A stretch of DNA of 64,000 bases, from contig WHVA01000160.1 of assembly GCA_015179125.1 (NCBI GenBank), positions 124,001-188,000 of the forward strand, written 5' to 3'. Shown here one piece after another: positions 12,743 through 22,642 of this stretch. The position numbers and the translations under genes are program-made. Numbering within the stretch: the first letter of the stretch is position 1; each line of letters begins with the position of its first letter. This DNA is from Gautieria morchelliformis (taxonomy: Eukaryota; Basidiomycota; Agaricomycetes; Gomphales; Gomphaceae). The notes under the pieces were generated by a model that saw only the letters and a list, made by a program, of their open reading frames with translations, was not told where the DNA came from and did not search any database.

Positions 12743-13742
12743 TGTCATGACCGGTTTATTTCTCCTACCGCGCTACCTCTATGTTCCTCCTCGTCACTCC
12801 CTAGCATCTTCACCAGAGTTCGCCGCACCCACCGACCACTCCCCCTCCACGTCCACTCTATCCACTGTTCGCCCCATTCTCCAAACTGCTATTTGCACCT
12901 TGCGCATTTCGCCAGCAGGCACGCCATCAAATATGATCGATACCAGTCACCCGGCATGATGGTTCATCATTAACCCCATCATCTTCTTAATCCAACCCCA
13001 TTGGGCATTCATATGGCCAAAGTGTGTTCGCAGGACGTCCCTTCCATAGGTCGTGCGGGATCAACCCAGTAAACGAAGAGTCCGTGCAGGGTAGCATGTA
13101 TGCGGGTCCCAAGACATGGTTTTGTCCATAGGTACCTTCGCCCCCTTTACTCTCCGTCATTTCATGTTCGCATTCTCCCCTCACTCTATTGTATGTTTAT
13201 TCCATCTACTTAGTATCATGAATGCGCACCCCTATCCGGCCCTAACTCACGACGGCCTCTTTCCTATTCGCTAATACCTTGCGAGCATTCAATATAAGTA
13301 GTTTACATCACATGTATATTCTCCAGTTCAATTATAATATGTCGTTCATCTTGTGCAAATTTGACCTCGCTGTGGTCGTCGTCTTAAGCCTTCTCTTGGA
13401 GATTTCCATATTCGACTAGCAGAGGACTTAGGCATCACTGGTGAGTTCTCATACTTCATCTTCGTTACCTTAGCCTTCGAACCATTTTCTGTGCTGTTGG
13501 CGAAGGGATTGTCGAGACTTAGACAGCCCTTCCGTGAGACCTTGCACGTTACATCGTCAAGTGCCACAGGCTATTTTGCTACGACTGTAGATAGGGTGAG
13601 CCCCATTTGGGCAACCCTCTTACCTTGTGAACATTCATTGGTTCATCTATTCGCTGAAAAGCATACTTATTCGCACAAGTTATTCGGGCATTTGCTGTGT
13701 TCACTAATACACGATATTAACGCCTAAAAACCAATCTTGACA
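12743..13742 (+). mobile_element. LTR-like family copy 2 (short form)
   Basis: TGTCATGAC...CCAATCTTGACA, exactly 1000 bp, with CCTGG on both sides (12738-12742, 13743-13747). It interrupts the gypsy polyprotein between ELEPGV and PGSKPTNCK. It lacks the extra ~270-bp head found in the long copies, so it is a genuine short subfamily rather than a deletion after insertion. Confidence 0.93.
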
Positions 13743-15000
13743 CCTGGGTCAAAGCCCACCAACTGCAAGGTCTACCTGCTGTCACCCAAGGAGCAGGTAG
13801 AGCTCGATGCATTCCTTGTGGAAAACCTCTGTACAGGGAGGATCCGCCCATCCAAGTCACCCATGGCATCTCCGGTGTTCTTCATCAAGAAGGAGGATGG
13901 CTCACTCAGACTTGTGCAGGATTACCGGGCCTTGAATGTGATCACGATCAAGAACCGGTACCCCATTCCACTCATTTCTGAACTGATCACACAACTCTGC
14001 GGGGCAAGGTACTTCACCAAGCTGGATGTCCACTGGTGCTTCAATAATGTTCGGATCTGTGAGGGAGACAAGTGGAAGGCCACATTCCGCACCAACTGAG
14101 GACTCTTTGAGCCACAGGTCATGTTCTTTGGCCTCACCAACAGTCCTGCCACGTTCCAGACGATGATGAATGACATCTTCCGTGACATGATAGCAGAAAG
14201 GGTTGTCTGTGTCTACCTCAATGACATCCTCATCTTCACGAAAACAATGTCGGAACATTGGGAGGTCATGCGGAGAGTTCTGGAACGGCTCCGGGAGTAC
14301 AACCTGTGTCTCAAGCCGGAAAAGTGCGAATTTGAGCGGACGCGGATAGAGTATCTTGGGGTGATTGTGTTGGAAGGAAAGGTGGAAATGGACCCAGTCA
14401 AAGTTTCCGGTGTATTGGAATGGCCCGTGCTGTGGAACAAGAAGGAGGTCCAGTCCTTCATTGGGTTTGTCAATTTCTAGCGGCGGTTCATCAAGGACTT
14501 CTCCCACCATGCCTGTGCCCTCTTTGACCTCACCAAGAAGGAGGTTGGATGGCGGTGGGGGGATCTGGAACAGGCCTCCTTTGACAAACTCAAGGAGCTG
14601 ATCACTTCTGCCCCTGTCCTGATCTTTCCTGACGACTCTCGCCCTTATCGAGTCGAGGCAGATTCTTCTGACACAGCCACCGGAGCGGTCTTGTCACAGC
14701 AGTCATCGGAAGATGGCGGGAGGTGGCATCCGATTGCCTTCTTCTCTAAGAGCCTTAGTCCAGTGGAGCGGAACTATGAGATCCATGACAAGGAGATGCT
14801 GGCAATCATCTGAGTGCTGGAGGAGTGGCGGCGACACTTCCTCGAGGGTGCTCTATGCCCGTTTGAGATCTGGACAGACCACAAGAACCTTGAGTACTTC
14901 CGCACGTCTAAGAAGCTGAACCGATGACAAGCACGGTGGTCCCTACACCTGTCCCAGTTCGACTTCATGCTCCACCACTGCCCCAGCCGCACCATGGGCA
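13743..15000 (+). pseudogene. Gypsy reverse transcriptase and RNase H
   Basis: Reverse transcriptase blocks are SPVFFIKKEDGSLR, LVQDYRALN, KLDVHWCFNNVRI and FFGLTNSPATFQ, followed by RNase H-like blocks (VEADSSDTATGAVL, YEIHDKEMLAII). The catalytic box reads YLND (14214-14225) where YLDD is expected, a GAT to AAT change. Stops lie at 14097 (TGA), 14478 (TAG), 14811 (TGA) and 14925 (TGA). The conserved context at the three TGA positions (for example TN-stop-GLFEP and VLEEWRRHF) predicts Arg, so CGA to TGA is likely. The enzyme would copy element RNA into DNA; this copy is inactive. Confidence 0.88.
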
Positions 15001-16649
15001 AGCCCAATGCCCTATCCCACCGTGCGGATCATGGAAGCGGAAACGGCAACAATGCTGACATGACACTGCTCTGCCCAAGTCTCTTTGCAATCCACACCCT
15101 TGAAGGAGTGACTGCAGTTGGGGCGGAAGCGGAAATGCTCCGGGACTTCCGGAGGCAGTACTGGAATGGAGAGAAGGAGGAATCAGTGGTGAAGGTGGTG
15201 GAGGAACTGCGGAAAGGGCACTCATGGTCTGTATGGGCAGCGGAGTGGTCAGAACGTGATGGGCTGCTCCACTTCAGAGGTAAGGTCTATGTTCCAGGTG
15301 GGGCGGACCTCCGCCGCCGCATTGTGTCCCAGCACCATGACACCCGGGTCGCTGGGCATGCTGGCAGGTGGAAGACGCTGGAGTTAGTGGCTCGGAACTA
15401 CTGGTGGCCTCAGATGTCCCGCTACATTGGGCAGTACGTGAAGACGTGTGACCTTTGTCTCCGGACCAAAGCACAGTGACATCCACCTGTCAGAGAACTT
15501 GTTCCGCTCCCGATTCCAGAATCCCGCTGGGACACCATTAGTGTCGACTTCATCATTGAACTTCCAGAGTATCACGGCTACGACGCAATCATGAATGTTG
15601 TGGACTCGGTAAGCAAGGTGTCCCACTTCATTCCAATGCACACGACGATCACAGCCCTCGGAGCGGCCCACATGTTCCTTGCGCATGTCTGGAAGTTGCA
15701 TGGGCTCCTGAAGCAAGTCATTTCCAACCGAGGTCCGCAGTTTGTCGCAGAACTGACTCGGGAGCTCTACCGCCTGCTCAGCATAAAGCTGGCTGCCACC
15801 ACAGCGTACCATCCACAGGGTGACGGACAGACAGAATGGGTCAATCAGGAGCTGGAGCAATATCTCCGCCTCTTTGTCAACGAGAGGCAGGATGACTGGG
15901 ACGAGTTACTTCCACTGGCAGAATTCCAATACAACAACCATGTACATTCCGCCACACAACAGACTCCCTTCATGCTCGACTCCGGACGACACCCGTGGAT
16001 GGGCTTCAAGCCACACCAGGCAGAGTCCCGACTCGAGACAGTCAATGAGTTCCGAGACCGCATGGACTCCACCCTTTCAGAAGCCAAGTCTGCCCTTGCG
16101 AAGGCCAAGGATTATATGGCAAGGTACTACAACCAACACCGGGTTCCTGCCCTGGAGTACCAAGTTGGAGACAAGGTGTATCTAGATGCAAGTGACATCC
16201 GCACCACACGCCCTTCACAGAAGCTTGCCCACCGCTACCTTGGGCCCTACACAGTGATGTGGAGGGCTGGACAGAATGCGTACCGCCTCCGACTTCCGAT
16301 GTCCATGTCCCACCTCCACCCCATCTTCAATGTAGTGAAGTTTCTCCCCGCACTTGAGGACCCAATTCCAGGTCAGAAGGCTCGTCTGCCACCTCCACCA
16401 GAAATTGTAGATGGGGAAGAGCACTATGTAGTGGAACGGATCCTGGACAGCCCGTTTGTACGAGGACGACTCCAATTCCTCGTGAAGTGGGAAGGGTATG
16501 GGTATGAGGAGAATTCGTGGGTCCTGGAACAAGATGTCTCCACTCCGGACAAATTCTACGAGTTCTATAGGACACACCCTGGTGCCCTGAACCGAATCTG
16601 TTCACTGGCCTTCCAATCCCTCATGTCCCGTGCTTCGAGGCCGCAGCAC
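15001..16649 (+). pseudogene. Gypsy integrase with C-terminal chromodomain
   Basis: The HHCC zinc domain (HHDTRVAGHAGRW...CDLC) is at about 15330-15455, followed by a TGA at 15477. The catalytic core has VDFI (first Asp). The second-Asp block reads SNRGPQF (AAC at 15725-15727) instead of SDRGPQF, and the Glu region is NQELEQYL. A GPF/Y-like segment (HRYLGPYTVMW) leads to a chromodomain at roughly 16425-16560 (YVVERILDS, FLVKWEGYG, ENSWVLEQDV). The chromodomain normally directs integration to marked chromatin. The open frame from 15591 continues into the 3' LTR; the real end is near the GGGGGG tract at 16654-16662. Confidence 0.9.
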
Positions 16650-16665
16650 GCTAGAGGGGGGGTGA
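16650..16665 (+). promoter_or_regulatory. Polypurine tract before the 3' LTR
   Basis: A purine run (AGAGGGGGGG) lies immediately before the TGTCA of the 3' LTR, where plus-strand DNA synthesis would be primed. Confidence 0.7.
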
Positions 16666-17161
16666 TGTCAGGGGACACCCTGTTTTCCATTTCCATTTCC
16701 GACACCACACCCAGTTCCGACTCCATTTCTGACTCCGGTTCCGGTTCTGGTTCCGATTCCATCTCCGCCTCTGCTTTCGGAAATGATTCCGCTTCTGGGA
16801 GAACTTCCACCAGTTCTGTTCACTTTGCCAGTTCCACTCCAATTTCCGACTTCTGCTCTTGGAACAATGTCGGAAATCAAGCGACTCACGTAATAGGTGG
16901 CATCAAGGGTCAATCAAGGGTCAGGGAGGTCAGGGGGATGCAGGGTTGATGGCGGGTGCCAAGTGTTGTCCCTGGCTGCGCAGCGTAATATAATACGGGC
17001 TCGCTGACATTGGGGGTCCTTAGACTTTTCTCTTTGGATTTCCCCTTGTCAGGTGAGAATACCCTCTCTTGTATACTCTGTTCATTTATACATACTTTGG
17101 ATTTCCCCTTGTCAGTTGTGTGGTAGTGTAATCTCCACAACCAGCCAGGGTTGGCCTTACA
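16666..17161 (+). repeat. 3' LTR of the gypsy element
   Basis: 496 bp, TGTCAGGGG...GGCCTTACA, followed by the ACACG target duplication. It is uninterrupted, unlike the 5' LTR. A TATA-like AATATAATAC motif lies near 16986. A 142-bp piece of the same LTR occurs at 47617-47758. Confidence 0.93.
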
Positions 17162-17767
17162 ACACGTATCAACCAGCTACAGATGACGATCAAGGCGCCT
17201 TCAGTCCCAACAATGAATCTGAGGATATCAAGTATGCAGATCCTGCTCCTAGCTATGGGGATCCCGCTCCTAGCGACAGTGAGTTCAGCGGCGATCTCCC
17301 CGAATTGACTTCATCCAAGGATGTCGAGGAAGAGGAAGTTGGAGATAATGATAGGGTCTTTGCCTGTTTTGTCAAGAAAAAAGTGAAGAAAGTGGACCTG
17401 CATTTCGAGACCCAAACACAAGGCGGCAGCAAGATCCACCATATTTTCATTCCTCCCGTTAAAGAAAAACCGCGTCAGAAGGGGCCAGCTGCTGCACCAA
17501 GTGTGATAGCTCCTCATCAACCTATGCCTCCTCCCTCTCGATACAGCACTCATCACAAAGTGTCCCAACAGGTAAGCTATACTCCCATCTTGACCATTTG
17601 TTCTTGACTTTGCCCAGGTGCCGGCATCGAGCCAGGTCGCGAAGCCCGCACCCAATGCTGGAAAGTCCCTCAAATTTGCCTCCCAGGCCACCAAATTGGC
17701 TGCTCAGTCTAATGCCAAGCACAAGCTGTCCAAGCAAAAGAAATTGATGCAGCCGCACGATGCTTAG
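17162..17767 (+). pseudogene. 3' part of the gene split by the gypsy
   Basis: The frame resumes immediately after the target duplication (YQPATDDDQGAF) with no loss of phase. The exon runs to 17571, an intron spans 17572-17617, and the last exon is 17618-17767 (TAG). The segment is Pro/Ser/Asp-rich and acidic, then has FACFVKKKVKKVDL, a Pro-rich stretch, and a basic C-terminus (KHKLSKQKKLM). No known domain is recognised. Perfect frame continuity says the gene was intact when the gypsy inserted, and few mutations followed. Confidence 0.65.
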
Positions 17768-18300
17768 GTGTATATATATGCCAGGGAGTCAATGAGAGCT
17801 TTTAACTAATCCTACATCCACAGAATCTCTCCCCTCAGCTCTCAACTGCAATCATAGAACTCAATGATTTATTCACTTCAACTTCACGTCTCCCTGTATT
17901 GTCCAGAGAGCTCTATCTCTCACCTTCTTGCACCATTCGCTTGTCTCACTGCTTGCAATCACTCTGCTTTTTGCTACTCTAGGACGCTAATTAATGGGAG
18001 GAATTAGCTATGTTTGCTGTGGGACAGTTCAGATAGTTCCTCCTGTATCACCCATGCTATCGTCGCATTGCAATCCATCGTTGTCGCGTTTTATTATCAC
18101 GTGATCGATGTAAGTAGGTCCTTGTGTATGTGTAACTCCAACGTGTCGTGCAGATTGACTTCACTCCCACCATCACCCATCCAGCTTGCGCCGACAAATT
18201 AATTCTCTTCTAGAGAACACATCGAAGATGATGGCTCAGCATGTCACAACATTACCCATCTAAAGCGTGATTTACTTCTTGTGATTTTATTACTCACTTC
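17768..18300. other. Intergenic stretch
   Basis: No coding region is recognised. It may hold the degraded first exon(s) of the glycosyltransferase remnant that starts about 18308, since that remnant lacks an N-terminus. Confidence 0.4.
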
Positions 18301-18307
18301 TGTGCAG

Positions 18308-19700
18308 GCTCCCTACTCTCAAGAGCCTCGAACTGGTTTCCATTGAGGATGTATCGCCCAATCTGCTCATGGTAGGAGCATTCGTACAGTCCGATTTCTC
18401 GAGCACAGGCACTAATGCTTCAATAGGAACATCATCTGAGAACGGATATATGCACCATGCGCCGTATCAAGGTAATTAATGTATCGGTACATCTGACAAA
18501 TGGAGACTGCTTCTTGTGAGTGGAGTACGATTCCCCTTCTCGTCACACCTCTAACCTATCCCCACCAGCATCGGCCCCGTCTCTCAATACCACGAAAACT
18601 CTAAGTACTACTCCACACACAAACCTGCACCAAACCACGCCGTCGACATCTGCCTCCTGCATATTACAATCCAGATGCCTGTGTACAAGGAGAGTCTGGA
18701 GCAGACTATGTGAGTGGGAATGTTCTGGAGACGGTTGTTGTAACCGAGTGTGATTGAGCTGAGCTGACACGGCGTGGTACATTAGCCTGCCCTCCGTAGA
18801 GTCTTTGAAGAAAGCGATGCAGGTGTATGCATGACGGGGCAGGACATTGACCATTTTATTAATGACGATGGGATGCAGGTGTGTTGCTATTCGTTTTGTT
18901 TTTTCTCAACTACGCGCCTCTGCACACCTCCTCTGTATTCTCTCCCTAGCTTGGGCTATCATCCCAGCTTCTTCCCCCCGCCGAGCATCTTGCACGCCAA
19001 GCCTTCTATGCTCAATACGGCATCGGCTGGGTCGCATGCCCCAAGCACCATTCCCTGCCCAGCCACCCAAGGCCAAGGCAGGTGCCCCCCCCACCCACAC
19101 ACTGTGGCTTCGTGTGTGCAGGCCACTTCAAGAATGTGAGCAACATGAACTACGGCCTTGTGCTGACCCTGAAGGTCGAGAAGTTCGTGCTGCAGCTCGT
19201 CAAGGAGCAGGAGCGGGAGTGCACGCAGAGGGCGATAGTGGCGGGGGAGAGTGGGGTGGGTGTGGCGGTGGCGGGTGCAGGTGTGGGTGCAAGCTCGAAC
19301 TCGGCACGCTCGGGTGTGACCACACTCACGACAACAACGTCGAGCAGTGCGCTGATGGCTGCGGATGTGGAGCTCGACGTTGAGGAGCGCGCACTGCACC
19401 TGGTGGTCGAGGAGACGTTTGAGGATATTGGGCGGCGGTGGATGCCGTGGGCAGCGAACGGGCCCGCCATACATGTGGGCGAGCTTATCCTGATTGTGGA
19501 CTCGGACACGTTGTACTGGAGGATTGCCTCAGGGATGCGGCATGGGAGCTGGCGGAATCCCCCAAGGTAGGGATCATTGAGCATATGAGTCGGGTGCGTG
19601 CGGCCGACGGCGGGGGTTGCTAGCCACGACTGATTCTGTTTTTCTTTTTGGTACCAGCTGTTATGCAGGTCATCTACTTTTTCTCGTGTCTTGCATTGCT
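18308..19700 (+). pseudogene. GT2-family glycosyltransferase remnant, truncated
   Basis: The spaced exons give LKSLELVSIEDVSPN, MRRIK, IGPVSQYHENSKYYS, ITIQMPVYKESLEQT, LPSVESLKKAMQVYA, FINDDGMQ, YGIGWVACPKHH, ASNMNY-like VSNMNYGL and LILIVDSDT (DxD-type metal site). EDCLRDAAWELAESP and VMQVIYFF follow. This order matches a basidiomycete membrane GT2 (cellulose/chitin-synthase-like fold). Damage is clear: a TGA replaces the expected Arg after QVYA, the frame then shifts before NDDGMQ, a Gly/Val/Ala-rich low-complexity block (about 19240-19350) sits in the middle, and DSDT and the following CLRD block are in different frames. The catalytic QxxRW part and C-terminal membrane helices are missing. 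Not functional as seen. Confidence 0.75.
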
Positions 19701-19879
19701 CTCATGTCTTGCATCGCCAAGCACAGATGCACACCGTTCCCAGACGTCTGCTTGCAGTCTTCCACGCTCTTTAGCAAATGCTCACCCATCCTAGAGGCCC
19801 CAAGTAGCCACCCGATCCAGGTGAGTGTTTATTGATGTCACGTCGTGTTCACTGACTTAGGCAGCAGGTCACTGGTGAC

Positions 19880-20034
19880 TGCCTCCTTTGCCTCCTTTTG
19901 GCCCCCGGCGCACTGTTGCTGTACTGAAGCAGCCTGGTATGTGGTTCCTGGATCCAATCACAGTTTTTCAGTGATTTTTACCTTAGGTTTCATCGCTATT
20001 CTGCCACTCCACTGAAGCACCCTGGTATGGGTTT
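19880..20034. repeat. Short direct duplication split by LTR copy 3
   Basis: The sequence CACTGAAGCA...CCTGGTATG...TTTCAGTGATTTTTACCTTAGG occurs before the LTR copy (about 19925-20034) and a variant resumes after it (about 21033-21080, TTTCAGTGATTTTCACCTTATG). This indicates a pre-existing tandem duplication that the LTR interrupted. Confidence 0.5.
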
Positions 20035-21032
20035 TGTCATGATTGGTTTTTAGGTGTTAATATCGTGTATTAGTGAACACAGCGAATGCCCGAATAACTT
20101 GTGCGAATAAGTATGCCGTTCGGTGAATAGGTGAACCAACAAATGTTCACAAGATAAGAGGGCTGCCCAAACGGAGCTCGCCATATCTACAGTTGTAGCG
20201 AAGTAGCCCGTGGCACTTGACGACGTAACGTGCAAGGTGTCACGGAAGGGTTGCCTAAGTGATGACAATCCCTTCGCTGGCAAAGGCGCTCCTTTGGAGC
20301 CCTTCGCCAACAGCACAGAAAATAGTTTGAAGGCTAAGGTAACGAAGATGAAGCATGAGAACTCACCAGTGATGCCTAAGTCCTCTTCTGGTCGAAGATA
20401 GAAATATACAGGAGAAGGCTCAAGACAATGATCACAGCGAGGTCAAGTTTGCACAAGATGGACGTATGATAATTGAACTGGGGAATATACATGCGAATGT
20501 AAACTACTTATATTGAATGCTTGTAAGGTATCAGCGAATAGGAAGGAGGCCATCATGAGTCAGGGTTGGATAGGGGTGCGCAGTCATGATTACAGATAGA
20601 TGGATTAAACATACAATAGAACGAAAAAAGGGGGTGAAGGCACCTATGTGCAGAAATACGCCTTGGGACCCGCATATACACCACCCTGCACGGACTCTTC
20701 ATCTGCTGGGTTGATTCCACACGACCTACAGGTAGGATGTCCCGCGAATGCATCCCGACCATATAAACACCTAAAGGGGGTTGGATTGAGAAGATGATGG
20801 GGCTAGTGATGAACCATCATGCCGGGTAAATGGTATCGATCATATTTGATGGTGTGCCTGTTGGCGAAATGTGCGAGCCGTGAATAGTGGTTCGGAGAAT
20901 GGGGAAACAGCGAATGGAGCGAACGTAGAGGAAGAGTGGTCGAACGATGGGGCGAACTCTGGCGAAGATGCTAGCGAGTGACGAAGGGGAACGTAGAGGC
21001 AGCAGGGTAAGGAAAATAGACAGGTCATGACG
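20035..21032 (-). mobile_element. LTR-like family copy 3 (short form)
   Basis: In minus orientation, TGTCATGATTGG at the left and GTCATGACG at the right, with GGTTT on both sides (20030-20034, 21033-21037). The last base has changed from A to G. 998 bp, the same short form as copy 2. Confidence 0.88.
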
Positions 21033-21600
21033 GGTTTCACGGATTGGAAAGCGGTATTTCAGTGATTTTCACCTTATGTTTCATCCGTATTTTCCCTTGT
21101 ATATATTGATTTATGACTTGAAATAATGGGGAAGTTTAACTGGTATCCCATGGCATTTGAACAAGATTGCAAGGCAATAACCATTGAAAACTCATAGCTA
21201 TACAACCTAGCATTCACTACAAATTTCATGAATCTTCAGTGATTTGCCTCATATTATTCAGATCTCAGGCCAGTGACATTCAGTTGCTGCATCTCTAAAA
21301 TGTGGTGATAGAACCACGGGGTCGTAAGTGACTATCTCACGGGAACCCAGTGGTCGTCAACTTGAAATGCCTGGTTCAATCCATTGGTCTTCCATTGTAG
21401 GATCCCTGAATACCCATGAGTCAACCCCTGAAACCAACTCATTGAAACGAAACTTTATCCACTGAAACCGATTCATTGAATTTTCAATGGGTTCTATTGG
21501 TATTTACACTAGCTATAATGGTTTATATACTGAATCCTCAGTGGGTCCACCCAATAGGATTCATTGGGTTGACTACCCACAGTGTGCGAGCGACGTCCGA
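21033..21600. repeat. A+T-rich repeat related to the 661-1469 foldback
   Basis: Shares the motif set CCACTGAAAC, TTCAATGGG, CCCAATAGGATTCATTGG and ACTACCCACAGTG with the loop of the foldback at 1008-1099. A long inverted arm was not evident here, so this looks like a diverged or partial member. No coding region. Confidence 0.5.
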
Positions 21601-22450
21601 TGAGACGTGTTGAACCACGGTGCCACGCGTTGTGTGACAACGCGCAGCGTGCGGTGCCGATCGAGGGTGGGTGGGAGTGGGCACGAGTGTTGCAAATGGT
21701 AATTGCCAGCCTGGACTGCCGAAAGTCAGTGGCCGTTGATGCCGGCCGGCACCAGGCCCGGTCTGAACCGTGTATTACTGGCCCGGCCGTAGCGCGCGGC
21801 TTCGTGAACCCAGCCTAGCGCCATAAGGGACCCAAATTTGTAAGTAGGAGTCCACTGATCCCCGAAGTATCCTGGCGCTAATTGGGTGTCGCTCGAAAAG
21901 GAAATCCTTTGTGTGGGCGGTACGGGTCATCGTCAATAGCGGGTTGTCTTCCAGTCTTTCAGCTTGCTGTAACAGCTAGGCGTTAGTTTTAATGAAACCA
22001 CGAGAGCCATGGACATGGTGTCGATCACACTCTGTCTGCAGAGTTTACGGTCGACGGGGGTCAGCCTGACCGTCGTCGACCGTAAGCTCTGCTTTAGTCA
22101 GGAGTAGACTCGCCGTTTCCTTGGGATCGGACGTTGTGTGCTGAGTTAGGTTCTTATGGCGCTTACATACATGTGGATCACCAATATGAATATTGGATCT
22201 TGACAATTGAAATCCTGCCCCTTGAATTTCAGAGGTGACGACGCTCACGCACCGTAGCACGCACCGGACGAACATGGGGATAAAGCATTCGACACAGGAT
22301 CTGACAAGCCTGAGAGTTATACCTTGTCCATTCACTGAGGTACGTACCGTTGTGTATAAGTATCGGGAAACGTGTGGAGACTCACCGTTTCGCCAAGGGC
22401 CAAGTGCATCCACGGGAACGCCTTCCCGTTATTCTCTACCTAACCATCGC
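21601..22450. other. Intergenic, no gene recognised
   Basis: Small frames on both strands (for example 22045-22413 minus) show no recognisable motif. A palindrome-like GTCGAC-rich stretch lies near 22048-22083. Confidence 0.4.
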
Positions 22451-22466
22451 ACCGTCCTTACTTAGT

Positions 22467-22640
22467 AACTATATAGGGGCAACTCCCCATCATGTAGCCA
22501 AGTGCACCCTAAGCGCCTCGCGCTTCAAGGACTATTTATCTCTCTCCCTCTCTCTCCATTTCGCTAGCTCCGTCCTCTCCGGCTACTGCGCCCGTTTCCA
22601 ATATTCATCTCCTCTCTCAGTCTAAGCCCTTCCCCAATCA
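22467..22640 (+). promoter_or_regulatory. Probable promoter and 5' leader of the adenylating-enzyme gene
   Basis: A TATA-like ACTATATAGGG lies about 170 bp before the ATG at 22643, followed by a pyrimidine-rich tract (CTCTCTCCCTCTCTCTCC) near 22540-22560, common in fungal promoters and leaders. No experimental start site can be inferred. Confidence 0.4.
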
Positions 22641-22642
22641 TC

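Larger units (their letters stand above)
8321..17161 (+). mobile_element. Ty3/gypsy chromovirus, full length but inactivated
   Basis: A complete LTR retrotransposon: 5' LTR 8321-9480, internal region, 3' LTR 16666-17161. ACACG is duplicated immediately outside both ends (8316-8320 and 17162-17166). LTRs begin TGTCAGGGG and end CCTTACA. Internal order is gag, protease, reverse transcriptase, RNase H, integrase, chromodomain. Four LTR-type insertions sit inside: 8692-9356, 9746-10244, 11152-11534 and 12743-13742. Without them the LTRs would be about 490 and 496 bp. In-frame stops occur throughout gag-pol, so mobility would need helper proteins. Confidence 0.95.

Noticed and set aside
15591-16949. 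452-codon ORF taken as a single gene
   Set aside because: It is the integrase and chromodomain part of gypsy pol running on into the 3' LTR, not a separate gene.
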